Source: Vallitalea okinawensis
Lineage (GTDB): Bacteria > Bacillota > Clostridia > Lachnospirales > PQDH01
NCBI RefSeq assembly: GCF_002964605.1
Contig: NZ_PQDH01000006.1
Location: 62,001 to 126,000, forward strand
Direction of reading: 5' to 3'
DNA length: 64,000 nt
In this document: positions 34,563 through 44,914 of the stretch, piece by piece
Position numbering within the stretch: position 1 is the stretch's first letter
Layout: each line of letters starts with the position of its first letter
Notes under the pieces: generated by a model
Told to the model about the DNA's origin: nothing
Seen by the model: only the letters and a program-made list of their open reading frames with translations
Database searches by the model: none
Translations under genes and position numbers: made by a program

Positions 34563-35270
34563 CTACCTCGTGAATATAAATTCTTGATCAGTAGATAATT
34601 CTTTATTAAACTTATAACCTTCACCTTGAAAACCCTTTATATCTTCTAGCTCCTTAATATTCTCACTGATCATGTAATGAAGTATTTTGCCCCTGGCTAT
34701 TTTTGCGTAAGTGCCTATCAATTTATATTGACCATCTCTTAACTCTTTAAAATTAATCGTCACCATGGGTTGCTTAATCAACCTGCTGAATTCGTTAGAA
34801 GCCAAGTTGATAATTACTTCTTCGTCCTTAAGTACTTTATCTAGTTCATTCTTCCAAAACTCATATAAAGTCTCGTTCAATATCCGATGCCCCATATCTA
34901 ATCGATAAGGTTCTATCCAATCAAAAGGTTTTAATATACCGTATAACGCTGATAAGATGAACAAGTGATCCTTTAGATAATCATATGCCATCCCTCTATA
35001 GCTATCTACCTGAAGTTGCTGAAAAACTGCCCCTGTGTAGACTTCTATAGCTGCACCTTTCTTTTCATCATTACTATGATAAGCCTCATAAACTTGGTCT
35101 AATAATTTGCTTTTAATTTTTAGTATGTGACCTAATTCCTCTTTTGTATAACCACATAAGATATTTCTTAGTTCATCTGATTGTTTTTTTAAAAGAGGTG
35201 TTGTTAAAACCTTATTAACTTTTGATTCATCAAAGCTTTGTGTCTTACTTGGTGAAATTATTATTTTCAT
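34563..35270 (-). CDS. yaaA: peroxide stress protein YaaA family
   Basis: 235 aa, YaaA/UPF0246 family, cytoplasmic. It starts MKIIISPSKTQSF and contains LSALYGILKPFDWIEPYRLDMG and INLASNEFSRLI, the family's conserved blocks. In E. coli the protein limits iron-driven damage during peroxide stress; the molecular activity is uncertain. It lies 9 bp after topB and 9 bp before atl, so the three are likely co-transcribed as a DNA-maintenance/stress set. Confidence 0.92.
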   Translation of the reverse strand: MKIIISPSKTQSFDESKVNKVLTTPLLKKQSDELRNILCGYTKEELGHILKIKSKLLDQVYEAYHSNDEKKGAAIEVYTGAVFQQLQVDSYRGMAYDYLKDHLFILSALYGILKPFDWIEPYRLDMGHRILNETLYEFWKNELDKVLKDEEVIINLASNEFSRLIKQPMVTINFKELRDGQYKLIGTYAKIARGKILHYMISENIKELEDIKGFQGEGYKFNKELSTDQEFIFTR

Positions 35271-35279
35271 GCCAGTTAC

Positions 35280-37463
35280 CTATAGCTTTAAATTGGAGAA
35301 TGCATCACCAAAAGCAGAATTAAATGGTTCATCATCTTTTTTCTTTTGATTCTTAAGGTATTTATTCACATCTCGTTTATTACCTGAATCATTTTGCTTA
35401 TTTTTACGTTCTTTGAAATTTTTCATCTTTTCTCGATAACCACATACACACACAAAGATTTGACCTTCCCCTTCACCCTTTAGTTCTAACTTCTTATGAC
35501 AATTAGGGCAGCGAGCATTTGTTAGCTTAGAAATAGGCTTACGGTAGCCGCATTCTCTATCTTGACATACTAGCATCTTTCCTTTTTTCCCATTGACCTC
35601 TAACATAAATTTACCACAATCTGGACATCGATTCATGGTGACATTATCATGCTTGAAAGTTTCTGTGCTGTTCTTAACTTCTTTGATAACAACTTTGGTA
35701 TACCCCTTCATCTCATCGATGAAATTCTTCTTCTGAAGTTGCCCCTTTGAAATAGCAATAAGCTTTTGCTCCCACTTGGCTGTTAAGGCAGGTGATCTAA
35801 GTTCTTCCGGGACTAACTCTAATAACTGTTTACCCTTAGACGTTATATAAATGGACTTACCTTTTTTCTCTAATAGGAAGTTATTAAAGAGTTTTTCAAT
35901 GATATCTGCCCTTGTTGCTACAGTACCGATACCACCAGTTTCACCAATCACTTTAACTAGATCTTTCTTTTCTCCACTCATGTATTTAGCAGGATTCTCC
36001 ATCGCTGCTAAAAGAGTACCTTCATTGAGTGGTGATGGTGGCTTTGTTTCACCTGAAGTTAACTTCACTTGATTTATAGCCAACTTCTCTCCTACTTTAA
36101 ACTCAGGAAGTGATTGCTCATCATCTTCTTCATTCTCTTCATCTAGCTCTATATCGTAAACTTTTTTCCAACCTTGATTCGTAATTTTCTTCCCTTTAAC
36201 TACAAATATTTCCTTACCCATTTCCATGGTTACAGTCATCTGGTCAAACTCACATGGTGGGTATAATACAGCAATGAAACGCTTTACAACTAGATCATAG
36301 ATTTTACGTTCCTTATCAGATAATTTACTTAACATAACAGATTCTTCTGTGGGAACAATGGCATGGTGATCTGATACTTTTTTGTTATCAACAAAAGACT
36401 TATTCCCTCTTATTGTAGTCTTCAAAAGCGGCGCTGCTGCTGTTCTATATGGTCCAACACAGCATGCTCTAACACGGTCCTTCAAACTATCAACCATATC
36501 ATCTGTTAAATACCTAGAATCTGTTCGAGGATAAGTAAGGACTTTATGGCTCTCATATAAACGTTGCATAATGGATAGGGTTTCCTTTGCTGAAAAACTG
36601 AATAAACGGTTAGCATCCCTTTGTAGATCTGTTAAATCATAAAGTCTTGGTGCAAAACTCTTTTTAGTCGCTTTCTTAACATCAACAACCTTGGCATCTT
36701 TACTATTGCTAAGAGATTTATATAACCCATCTATACGCTCTTTATTGAAGGAGCGACTACTTTTATTTTTTTGATCTTGCCATGCAAATCCTACCCCTTT
36801 AGTATATGCTTTTAATCCATAATAACTTTTAGGTTGAAAATTCTTAATCTCTTCTTCTCTTGAAGCTACCATAGCTAAGGTTGGGGTTTGAACACGTCCA
36901 CAAGATAGTTGGGCATTATATTTACATGTTAATGCTCTCGTAGCATTGATTCCTACAAACCAGTCTGCTTCAGCTCTTGCCACAGCAGAATGATAAAGAT
37001 TATTATATTGACGTCCATCTTTTAAACTATTGAAACCATCTTTTATCGCTTTATCGGTCACCGAAGATATCCATAAACGCTTGATTGGTTTTTTACAACC
37101 TGATTTATCAAGAATCCATCTTGCTACTAATTCACCTTCTCGCCCTGCATCCGTTGCGATGATAACTTCATTCACATCTTTTCTAAATAGTTGACTCTTA
37201 ACGCTCTCATATTGTTTACGAGTCTTCTTTATAACGATTAACTTTAAACGATCAGGTAGCATTGGTAAATCTTCCATACGCCAAGAGGCATATTGCTTGT
37301 TATAAGCCTCTGGATCCGCTAAAGTCACTAGATGACCTAAAGCCCATGTTACAATATATTGATTACCCTCGATGAAGCCGTTACCTTTCTTAGTACATTT
37401 TAGTACTCTGGCTATTTCACGACCAACAGAAGGTTTTTCTGCTAATACTAGTTTCTTTACCAT
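35280..37463 (-). CDS. topB: DNA topoisomerase III
   Basis: About 727 aa type IA topoisomerase. The N-terminal Toprim has KLVLAEKPSVGREIA and ATDAGREGELVARWI. The catalytic Tyr lies in VLTYPRTDSRYL. The C-terminal zinc ribbons have CPDCGKFML with CQDRECG, and CPNCHKKLE with CVCG. A Lys/Asp-rich tail follows. It decatenates DNA and resolves recombination intermediates. The start is the ATG of MVKKLVLAEK, 9 nt after AAAGGA. It is the first gene ahead of yaaA and atl. Confidence 0.95.
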   Translation of the reverse strand: MVKKLVLAEKPSVGREIARVLKCTKKGNGFIEGNQYIVTWALGHLVTLADPEAYNKQYASWRMEDLPMLPDRLKLIVIKKTRKQYESVKSQLFRKDVNEVIIATDAGREGELVARWILDKSGCKKPIKRLWISSVTDKAIKDGFNSLKDGRQYNNLYHSAVARAEADWFVGINATRALTCKYNAQLSCGRVQTPTLAMVASREEEIKNFQPKSYYGLKAYTKGVGFAWQDQKNKSSRSFNKERIDGLYKSLSNSKDAKVVDVKKATKKSFAPRLYDLTDLQRDANRLFSFSAKETLSIMQRLYESHKVLTYPRTDSRYLTDDMVDSLKDRVRACCVGPYRTAAAPLLKTTIRGNKSFVDNKKVSDHHAIVPTEESVMLSKLSDKERKIYDLVVKRFIAVLYPPCEFDQMTVTMEMGKEIFVVKGKKITNQGWKKVYDIELDEENEEDDEQSLPEFKVGEKLAINQVKLTSGETKPPSPLNEGTLLAAMENPAKYMSGEKKDLVKVIGETGGIGTVATRADIIEKLFNNFLLEKKGKSIYITSKGKQLLELVPEELRSPALTAKWEQKLIAISKGQLQKKNFIDEMKGYTKVVIKEVKNSTETFKHDNVTMNRCPDCGKFMLEVNGKKGKMLVCQDRECGYRKPISKLTNARCPNCHKKLELKGEGEGQIFVCVCGYREKMKNFKERKNKQNDSGNKRDVNKYLKNQKKKDDEPFNSAFGDAFSNLKL

Positions 37464-37529
37464 TGGACACAATCCTTTCATTAATTAAGCCTATTCTTCA
37501 ATAAGCTCTCAAATCTCTTCTATCTACAT

Positions 37530-37640
37530 TAAACAAGAGTCACTCCTTCACATTTGCGAAGCAACTTGTTTCGTTAGGAAAGGTCTTGAGGAATGAATAT
37601 GCCTTTACTTCATTCTTTCGTTCAAAGAACTTTCCTAGAG
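37530..37640 (-). repeat. possible dispersed intergenic repeat, copy I
   Basis: Minus strand: TCTAGGAAAGTTC at the start and GGAGTGACTCTTGTTTA at the end resemble the repeat-family ends. Unlike most copies it has no clear terminator in front, so membership is tentative. Confidence 0.35.
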
Positions 37641-37744
37641 AAGAATATATATACCTATTATAATAGAAAACATCTCTTCTTACCAGCGAAAGAGTGTTGA
37701 TGTTACCATCCAGTAAGTGGTTCTAGAATCATAAACTTCGAATA

Positions 37745-38980
37745 CTATTTAATTTTTTTTATTGGCTTAGGAGAGAGAATTGATAATAAGGCTGCTAATA
37801 CCGGTGCCAATACCATAACAAGAATCACAGTAGAATAACTTCCAAAATAATCATATCCTATACCTATAATAAGTGGTCCCAATGATGATCCAATGACCAA
37901 TGCTGTCATGGTCAGACCACTGATTGAACTCAAGTGCTTCTTTCCATAATACTCTGGCCATACCAAACGTCTGCATACATTTTGGAACCCTGTTATGATT
38001 CCAAAAATAAAGGCAAATACTATTGCTATTGCTTGGTTATCTACAAATAGCAGTAAAAGTGTACCTAATGCTTGAAAGACAAAAGTTATGAAATAAACGT
38101 AGTGTACTTTAACTCTATCCAATACATAACCAGCAATAAAAGTAGCAGGAAATGAAAATAACCCAATAGCACTTAAAGTCATAGCTGCTATTGCAGATGA
38201 TAACCCCTTCTGCTCCATAATAGAATACATGTGAAAGTAAAGTCCTGTATTAACAAAAGCAGGTACAGACTGACTATACACCATAAACCAAAAAGCCTTC
38301 GTTCTTAATGCTTCACCAAGTGTCCAACTGATTTCTTCCTGCTCTTTCTTATCCACGCCTTCTTCTTTATGTATACTATTAGGTTCATTATAAAGAAATA
38401 GAGCCACAATAGGAACAAAAAATACAAGTAGAAGTCCTCCCCAGAACATCCATATAATTCGCCAACTGAAATAATAGAGTGCCCATGTATTAATCGGTGG
38501 AATGACGACAGAACCAATAACTCCACCTAATGTTACTAAACTCAGTGCCATTGCACGTCTTTTTGTGAACCAGTTAGGTATCAAAGTAGATGGCAATAAC
38601 ACCATGGATCCTTGTCCTAATAAACGAAGTAAGAAGAATACGGCAATCAGCAAAATGGCTGAAGGTACATTACCGCAAAGTATACAGGTGATACCTAGCA
38701 GACTGGCTATAATCATCGTCATCCTGCGATGTCCATAGCGATCGATAAAACGCCCAACAAAGATTAGGAGTATTCCTGCAATAAATGTTGCCGTAGAGTA
38801 ATAACTTGAAATTTCAGTACGACTAATATCAAATTCCTTAATAAAAGAATCTATAAAACCTGATATAAAGTAGGTTTGCCCAGGACCAGAAAAAAATACT
38901 GTCATGACTGACAGTGCAACTATGATCCAACAGTAATTTGTATTCCTTTCATACATGCTTCTAATTTTATTTGTTAGCAT
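37745..38980 (-). CDS. MFS transporter (OFA/monocarboxylate-like)
   Basis: 411 aa, 12 membrane helices of the major facilitator superfamily. An A-motif-like GRFIDRYGHRRM sits between helices 2 and 3, and the C-terminal half has a matching GYVLDRVKVHY. Overall layout resembles oxalate/formate-antiporter-type carriers, but the substrate is unknown. AAGGAGACATT precedes the ATG. It lies upstream of topB on the same strand, with 281 bp between them, and downstream of the GH36 gene's terminator. Confidence 0.85.
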   Translation of the reverse strand: MLTNKIRSMYERNTNYCWIIVALSVMTVFFSGPGQTYFISGFIDSFIKEFDISRTEISSYYSTATFIAGILLIFVGRFIDRYGHRRMTMIIASLLGITCILCGNVPSAILLIAVFFLLRLLGQGSMVLLPSTLIPNWFTKRRAMALSLVTLGGVIGSVVIPPINTWALYYFSWRIIWMFWGGLLLVFFVPIVALFLYNEPNSIHKEEGVDKKEQEEISWTLGEALRTKAFWFMVYSQSVPAFVNTGLYFHMYSIMEQKGLSSAIAAMTLSAIGLFSFPATFIAGYVLDRVKVHYVYFITFVFQALGTLLLLFVDNQAIAIVFAFIFGIITGFQNVCRRLVWPEYYGKKHLSSISGLTMTALVIGSSLGPLIIGIGYDYFGSYSTVILVMVLAPVLAALLSILSPKPIKKIK

Positions 38981-39080
38981 AATGTCTCCTTAATGTCTTT
39001 TTACGTCTTAAATATCCTCAACTATTATAACAGAAAGCATCATGCTATACCACCTGTATAATACTTAATTCAAAGTACTA

Positions 39081-39136
39081 AAATAAGAAATTACCCTGAG
39101 CTATTACTAACGCAGGGCAACTTCTTATTTCTTTAT
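39081..39136 (-). terminator. terminator after GH36 gene
   Basis: AAATAAGAA with CCCTG pairs with CAGGG and TTCTTATTT, a long stem with a loop of about 13 nt. T-rich on both sides. Confidence 0.7.
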
Positions 39137-39148
39137 TAAACCTTTTTA

Positions 39149-41335
39149 CTATTCAGCTTTAAAGTGAATAATCTTGCTTCCAAAATCCTTTAAGTTAGGG
39201 ATACGTACTCCCAAGTTCATTAATTGATCACCGTAGTATTTGGAGCCTGTTTCATAATCCATATATACCATATCATCTGCCAAACCTGCTAGCTTAATGT
39301 CTTTTGATGCAGAATTAGCCTGACTGAGTTTTTGATAGTAATAGACAAGGCACTCTTTCTTATCCTGTGAAACAATCATCCAAGCGGCATCCTCCCCCTC
39401 AAATGGACTAACTAAACGGTAGAAATCACCGTATTGAATGAGGCTGCGTTGTTTTTTATACCATTCAACTTGTTCTTTTACTTCTGCTTTTTCTATATCT
39501 GTCATCTTAGTGGCATCTAATTCATAACCAAAGTTTGCAGACATTGCCACATCTGCTCTAGTTTTCAATGGCGTTGTACGCTCCACTTGATGATTCGGAC
39601 ATTCGGAGACATGTGCTCCCATTGTGCTCTGAGGATAAACCATACTTGTACCGTATTGAATATATAGTCTTTCAATAGCATCTGTATTATCACTTGTCCA
39701 GAACTGTGGCATGTAGTAGAGAATACCTGGGTCCATACGCCCTCCTCCTGATGCACAACCCTCAAAAAGAATATGTGGGAACTTCTTAGTTAAAGTATCC
39801 ATAACTCTGTATAATCCTAATATATAACGATGCGGAACCTCTCTCTGACGATCTGGCGGCAACAAGGCTGACCCTATTTCAGTCATAAAACGGTTCATAT
39901 CCCACTTCACATAACCTATATTCCCTGAAGAGAAAACATCTGTAAGGATGTTAATGAGGTAGTCACAAACATCTTCTCTTGATAAATCTAGTATTAACTG
40001 ATGACGTCCCTCTGTACGGCTACGGCCTTCTAAATGAATACACCAATCTGGATGTTCTCTGTACAGCTCACTATCTGGATTCACCATTTCAGGCTCCACC
40101 CATAAGCCAAATTGCATACCTAGTTCATTAATAGCATCTGCAACTCCTTGAATACCTCCAGGCAGCTTATTTCTATTGACAAACCAATCACCTAATGCTC
40201 GATGATCATCGTTACGGTTACCAAACCAACCATCATCTAAAACGAACAATTCAATGCCAAGCTTAGATGCTTCTGTAGCGATATCCACTAGTTTATTATG
40301 ATCAAAATCAAAATAAGTAGCTTCCCAGTTATTGATAAGGATTGGTCTTTCTGCATCTCTAAACTGTCCTCTACATAAACGTTCACGATAGATCTTATGG
40401 AAACACTTCGACATACCATTTAGACCTTCAGAAGAATAAACCATTACAGCTTCTGGAGTAGTAAAAGCTTCTCCTGCTTCTAATAACCAGCTAAAGTCAA
40501 AAGGATTAATCCCCATGGTTACGCGCATAGAACCAAACTGCTCAACTTCTGTACCCGCTATAAAATTACCGCTGTACACTAGGTTAAAGCCGTATACATC
40601 ACCTTTAAATTCATCAGTAGTTGGACGCATAACAGCAATAAAAGGGTTATACACATGTCCACTTCCACCCAGTTTACTATCAATCATGTGAATATTACGG
40701 TTGACTTTTTCACGTACAACATGGCGCTCACGACCCCAAGATCCATTTAAATATAGCATTTCGTAGTCATTATCTGAAAAATCTACTTGTGTACTTAAAG
40801 CTCTTAACACCTTTACTTCATCATCACCCTCATTATGCAACACTGCCCAGCGAGTAATGACATCATAATCTTCATAGACTGCATAATACAAACTTACCTT
40901 GAAAGATTTCAATTCGTCCTTTAATATGATCTCTAATGTCTCAACTTTATCCCCAGTTTCCACATAGGTGCTGGGCATATCTTTAATTTCAGGTTTCCCC
41001 TGATGTATCTTATAGCCCTCAACCCTTACATCACATATGGTACTACCATCTTTATGTTGAACTTGAAAAGCTGGATAACGATAATCTGATGTACCGTATG
41101 CACTGTATTCCTGAGCTAAGCTTGCCAATGTGTATGTCTTATCTTCTAGATCCGGACGTGGTACTGATCCATTGCCAGCATATTGAAAAGCTAGATTATC
41201 TCCCTCAGGTGAGTGTATTTTCTTTCCCCAATAAACATGACTTAAATAACTTTTTTTATATATCTGCATAATATAACTTGTATTTTTCGTTTGTAAGTGA
41301 AATAATTTATTATTTTCATTAATAATAATCGCCAT
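39149..41335 (-). CDS. GH36 alpha-galactosidase
   Basis: 728 aa cytoplasmic family 36 alpha-galactosidase of the Firmicute RafA/AgaN type, cleaving alpha-galactosides such as melibiose and raffinose. It has an N-terminal beta-supersandwich, then the barrel with FVLDDGWFGNRNDD, GDWFVN, YVKWDMNR (nucleophile Asp), LFEGCASGGGR and FWTSDNTDAIERL (acid/base Asp). A C-terminal beta domain follows. CAGGAGG precedes the ATG. Tandem direct repeats 70-105 bp upstream suggest control by an AraC-type activator not in the window. Confidence 0.94.
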   Translation of the reverse strand: MAIIINENNKLFHLQTKNTSYIMQIYKKSYLSHVYWGKKIHSPEGDNLAFQYAGNGSVPRPDLEDKTYTLASLAQEYSAYGTSDYRYPAFQVQHKDGSTICDVRVEGYKIHQGKPEIKDMPSTYVETGDKVETLEIILKDELKSFKVSLYYAVYEDYDVITRWAVLHNEGDDEVKVLRALSTQVDFSDNDYEMLYLNGSWGRERHVVREKVNRNIHMIDSKLGGSGHVYNPFIAVMRPTTDEFKGDVYGFNLVYSGNFIAGTEVEQFGSMRVTMGINPFDFSWLLEAGEAFTTPEAVMVYSSEGLNGMSKCFHKIYRERLCRGQFRDAERPILINNWEATYFDFDHNKLVDIATEASKLGIELFVLDDGWFGNRNDDHRALGDWFVNRNKLPGGIQGVADAINELGMQFGLWVEPEMVNPDSELYREHPDWCIHLEGRSRTEGRHQLILDLSREDVCDYLINILTDVFSSGNIGYVKWDMNRFMTEIGSALLPPDRQREVPHRYILGLYRVMDTLTKKFPHILFEGCASGGGRMDPGILYYMPQFWTSDNTDAIERLYIQYGTSMVYPQSTMGAHVSECPNHQVERTTPLKTRADVAMSANFGYELDATKMTDIEKAEVKEQVEWYKKQRSLIQYGDFYRLVSPFEGEDAAWMIVSQDKKECLVYYYQKLSQANSASKDIKLAGLADDMVYMDYETGSKYYGDQLMNLGVRIPNLKDFGSKIIHFKAE

Positions 41336-41404
41336 TAGTCTACCTCCTGCATGAGCTTATAATTTTTCTATATATAAAACATAAACTAATTCATCACCAA
41401 AAAC

Positions 41405-41440
41405 CATGTCCAAATGTTATATAAACATGTCCTGATGTTA
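41405..41440. promoter_or_regulatory. AraC-type direct-repeat operator before GH36 gene
   Basis: CATGTCCAAATGTTA (41405-41419) and CATGTCCTGATGTTA (41426-41440) are direct repeats 21 bp apart with 13 of 15 identities. Position 70-105 bp upstream of the start fits an activator site. Confidence 0.6.
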
Positions 41441-41609
41441 GGTATACTCAACACAACAAGCTAATAAAACCCATTGAAAAGATGATAGTTCTCCTTTATA
41501 ATCTAATAGGTGAAAGTTTTAATAAATGACGAAGAGATTAATATAAGAACTAAATAATGAAAAGTCTATATACATTCAATTAATATATTGATAAGAAAGG
41601 ACATTTTAG

Positions 41610-43169
41610 ATGAGTATATTAACTGTAAAAAATTTAAGTCATGACTTTGGGGGTAGAACCATCTTTACGGATATCTCCTTTCGACTTCTAAAAGGTGAGC
41701 ACGTTGGTTTGATCGGTGCCAATGGAGAAGGGAAATCCACGTTTATGAAGATTATTACCGATAAGCTTCAGCCAGATGAAGGAACCATTGAGTGGGCTAA
41801 GAACGTACGTGTTGGTTACTTGGATCAGCATACAGCTTTAGAGCAAGGTCAATCCATTCGGGACGTATTGAAAAGTGCTTTTGCTTATCTTTTTGAACTC
41901 GAGACACGTATGAATAAAATCTGCGAAGACATGACGACAGCGGATCCTGATGCGATGGAAGTCATGCTTGATGAATTAGGAACTATCCAAGATTTATTAA
42001 CAAATAATGATTTCTACATTATTGATTCTAAAGTAGAAGAAATCGGACGAGCACTAGGCTTATCTGATATTGGTTTAGACCATGATGTTCATGACCTAAG
42101 TGGTGGTCAAAGAACGAAGGTATTGCTTGGAAAATTATTATTAGAGAAACCTGATATTCTACTACTTGATGAGCCTACTAACTATCTTGATGAACAGCAT
42201 ATTGAATGGTTAAAGCGGTATTTACAAGAATATGAGAATGCATTTGTTCTTATATCCCATGATATCCCGTTCTTAAATAGTGTTATTAACTTGATCTATC
42301 ATGTAGAAAATTATGAATTAAACCGTTATGTTGGCGATTATGACAACTTCTTAAAAGTTAGAGAAGCGAAACAAAAGCAAGTAGAAGCTGCCTATAAGAA
42401 ACAACAACAGGAAATTGCTCAATTAGAAGATTTTGTAGCCCGTAATAAAGCAAGAGTATCCACCCGTAATATGGCTATGTCTCGACAAAAGAAATTGGAT
42501 AAGATGGACCGCATCGAGTTATCTAGAGAAAAACCTAAGCCAACCTTTAGTTTCAAACCAGCCAGAGCTTCCGGCCGTTATCTCTTTGAAGCAAAAGATT
42601 TGGTTATTGGTTACGATTCTCCTCTGACCAAGGCACTTAATATTAGTATGGAGCGTGGACAAAAGATTGCTTTAACCGGTGCTAATGGTTTAGGTAAGAC
42701 TACACTTTTGCGTAGCATATTAGGTGAAATTAAATCTCTATCCGGTTCAGTAACCTTAGGTGATTATTTGCATATAGGATACTTTGAACAAGAAATGAAA
42801 GAAGATAATACTAACACATGTATTGATGAAGTGTGGGAAGAATTCCCTTCCTATACCCAGTATGAAGTTCGTTCTGCCTTAGCAAAATGTGGTTTAACAA
42901 CAGATCATATTGAAAGTAAGGTCATGGTACTCAGTGGTGGTGAACAAGCTAAAGTCCGTTTATGTAAATTAATTAATAATGAGACTAACTTCTTGGTTCT
43001 TGATGAGCCTACTAACCACCTTGATGCAGATGCTAAAGAAGAACTAAAAAGAGCGTTACAAGCCTATAAAGGTAGCATCTTACTCATTTGCCATGAACCA
43101 GAATTCTATCGTGACGTGGTTACAGATGTATGGAACTGTGAATCTTGGACAACTAAAAGCGTGTTTTAA
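41610..43169 (+). CDS. ABC-F family ATP-binding protein
   Basis: 519 aa, two ABC domains and no membrane segments, so an ABC-F ribosome-associated factor rather than a transporter. Walker A motifs GANGEGKST and GANGLGKTT, signatures LSGGQRTKV and LSGGEQAKV, and Walker B LLLDEPTNYLD and LVLDEPTNHLD are all intact. A charged helical linker lies between the domains. Translation factor or antibiotic-resistance role cannot be separated by sequence alone. It converges with a second ABC-F gene. Confidence 0.92.
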   Translation: MSILTVKNLSHDFGGRTIFTDISFRLLKGEHVGLIGANGEGKSTFMKIITDKLQPDEGTIEWAKNVRVGYLDQHTALEQGQSIRDVLKSAFAYLFELETRMNKICEDMTTADPDAMEVMLDELGTIQDLLTNNDFYIIDSKVEEIGRALGLSDIGLDHDVHDLSGGQRTKVLLGKLLLEKPDILLLDEPTNYLDEQHIEWLKRYLQEYENAFVLISHDIPFLNSVINLIYHVENYELNRYVGDYDNFLKVREAKQKQVEAAYKKQQQEIAQLEDFVARNKARVSTRNMAMSRQKKLDKMDRIELSREKPKPTFSFKPARASGRYLFEAKDLVIGYDSPLTKALNISMERGQKIALTGANGLGKTTLLRSILGEIKSLSGSVTLGDYLHIGYFEQEMKEDNTNTCIDEVWEEFPSYTQYEVRSALAKCGLTTDHIESKVMVLSGGEQAKVRLCKLINNETNFLVLDEPTNHLDADAKEELKRALQAYKGSILLICHEPEFYRDVVTDVWNCESWTTKSVF

Positions 43170-43180
43170 TGCATATAAAT

Positions 43181-43218
43181 AGAATCGCCATTGGATGAGT
43201 ATCCTCTGGCGATTTTCT
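43181..43218. terminator. bidirectional terminator between ABC-F genes
   Basis: AATCGCCA and TGGCGATT form an 8-bp stem with a loop of about 16 nt and T-rich ends on both strands. Confidence 0.7.
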
Positions 43219-43225
43219 ATTAACA

Positions 43226-44842
43226 TTATTGATACATCTTATCTACTGTCGCTTGAATATCTTCACTTTCAAGATATTCATCAAATGTACAACGACGGTC
43301 ATAAATTCCTACCGGTGTAAGTTCGATAACTCGATCTGCAATTGTTTGAATGAACTTATGATCATGAGATGTGAAGAGCATCGTACCTTTAAACGCAATT
43401 AGTCCATTATTAACTGCTTGAATAGACTCTAAGTCAAGATGGTTAGTCGGCTCATCTAATAATAGAACATTAGCTTCTGAAAGCATCATTTTAGAGAACA
43501 TACAACGTACTTTTTCTCCTCCAGATAGTACAGTTGATTTTTTTAATGGTTCTTCTCCTGAGAAAAGCATTTTGCCTAGGAAACCACGGATAAATGTCTC
43601 TGATTTTTCTTTCGGTGAATACTGTCTCAACCAGTCAACTAAAGTTAGCTCTTTCTTGAAATACTCTGCGTTATCTTTTGGTAAATATGCTCTTGATGTG
43701 GTAACACCCCATTTAAATGTACCTTCATCTGGCTCCATCTCACCCATCAGAATTTTAAATAGACAGGTTCTCGCTAATTCATTTCGAGCCATAAATGTTA
43801 TTTTATCCCCTTTTGTAACAGTGAAAGATACATTATTCAGTACTTTTACACCATTTATAGTCTTAGATAAGCCTTCCACTGTCAGGATATCTTTTCCTGC
43901 TTCTCTTTCAGGAGTAAAACCAACAAAGGGGTAACGACGACTTGATGGATGGATATCTTCTATACTGATTTTGTCTAATAGTTTTTTACGAGAAGTAGCT
44001 TGTTTTGCTTTAGAAGCATTAGAACTAAATCGCGCAATAAAGTTTTGTAGTTCTTTGATTTTTTCTTCTTTTTTCTTGTTTTGATCCTTCATAAGTTGAA
44101 GAGCTAATTGACTGGATTCATACCAGAAATCATAGTTACCAATGTATAATTTAGCTTTACCAAAATCAATATCTAACATATGTGTACAAACTTTATTCAA
44201 GAAATGACGGTCATGGGATACAACAATCACTGTATTTTCGTAATCCATTAAGAATTCCTCAAGCCAATTAATTGCTCTAAAATCCAAGTGGTTCGTAGGC
44301 TCATCTAATAAAAGTATGTCTGGGTTACCAAATAATGCTTGAGCAAGTAATACTTTGACTTTCTCACTACCTTTAAGTTCACTCATTGGAGTATAGTGCA
44401 GTTCTTTCTTAATGCCTAAACCCATAAGTAATTTTTCAGCGTTGACTTCTGCATCCCATCCATCTAGTTCTGCGAACTCTGCTTCTAACTCAGATGCGCG
44501 ATGACCATCTTCTTCTGAAAAATCTTCTTTCATGTAGATAGCATCTTTTTCTTTCATAATGTCATAAAGTCTTTTATGGCCCATAATAACTGTATCTAAA
44601 ACCATGTATTCATCAAATTCGAAGTGGTCCTGTTTTAGAACAGCTAAACGCTCTCCAGGAGTAATACTTATGTCCCCCTCATTAGGCTCAATGTCACCAG
44701 ATAATATCTTTAAAAATGTTGACTTACCAGCTCCATTAGCTCCAATTACACCATAGCAATTACCTGGTGTAAATTTCACATTAACATCCTCAAACAGCTT
44801 TTTATCGCCAAATCTAAGGCTAACACCGTTAACAGTAATCAA
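43226..44842 (-). CDS. ABC-F family ATP-binding protein (YkpA/YbiT-like)
   Basis: 538 aa, second ABC-F protein, close in layout to YkpA/YbiT. The first ABC has GANGAGKST and LLLDEPTNHLD but a weakened signature (LKGSEKVKV). The second has a broken Walker A (MARNELARTCLF) yet an intact LSGGEKVRC and DEPTNHLD. This asymmetry suggests one normal ATP site. Translation starts at TTG after GAGAGGAG. It lies upstream of the terminator shared with the convergent ABC-F gene. Confidence 0.9.
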   Translation of the reverse strand: MITVNGVSLRFGDKKLFEDVNVKFTPGNCYGVIGANGAGKSTFLKILSGDIEPNEGDISITPGERLAVLKQDHFEFDEYMVLDTVIMGHKRLYDIMKEKDAIYMKEDFSEEDGHRASELEAEFAELDGWDAEVNAEKLLMGLGIKKELHYTPMSELKGSEKVKVLLAQALFGNPDILLLDEPTNHLDFRAINWLEEFLMDYENTVIVVSHDRHFLNKVCTHMLDIDFGKAKLYIGNYDFWYESSQLALQLMKDQNKKKEEKIKELQNFIARFSSNASKAKQATSRKKLLDKISIEDIHPSSRRYPFVGFTPEREAGKDILTVEGLSKTINGVKVLNNVSFTVTKGDKITFMARNELARTCLFKILMGEMEPDEGTFKWGVTTSRAYLPKDNAEYFKKELTLVDWLRQYSPKEKSETFIRGFLGKMLFSGEEPLKKSTVLSGGEKVRCMFSKMMLSEANVLLLDEPTNHLDLESIQAVNNGLIAFKGTMLFTSHDHKFIQTIADRVIELTPVGIYDRRCTFDEYLESEDIQATVDKMYQ

Positions 44843-44914
44843 TTGTCAAACTCCTCTCAAATCACATTATATATCATTATATTTTTTAACCTCTAAGGCA
44901 ATGTATAACCACAT

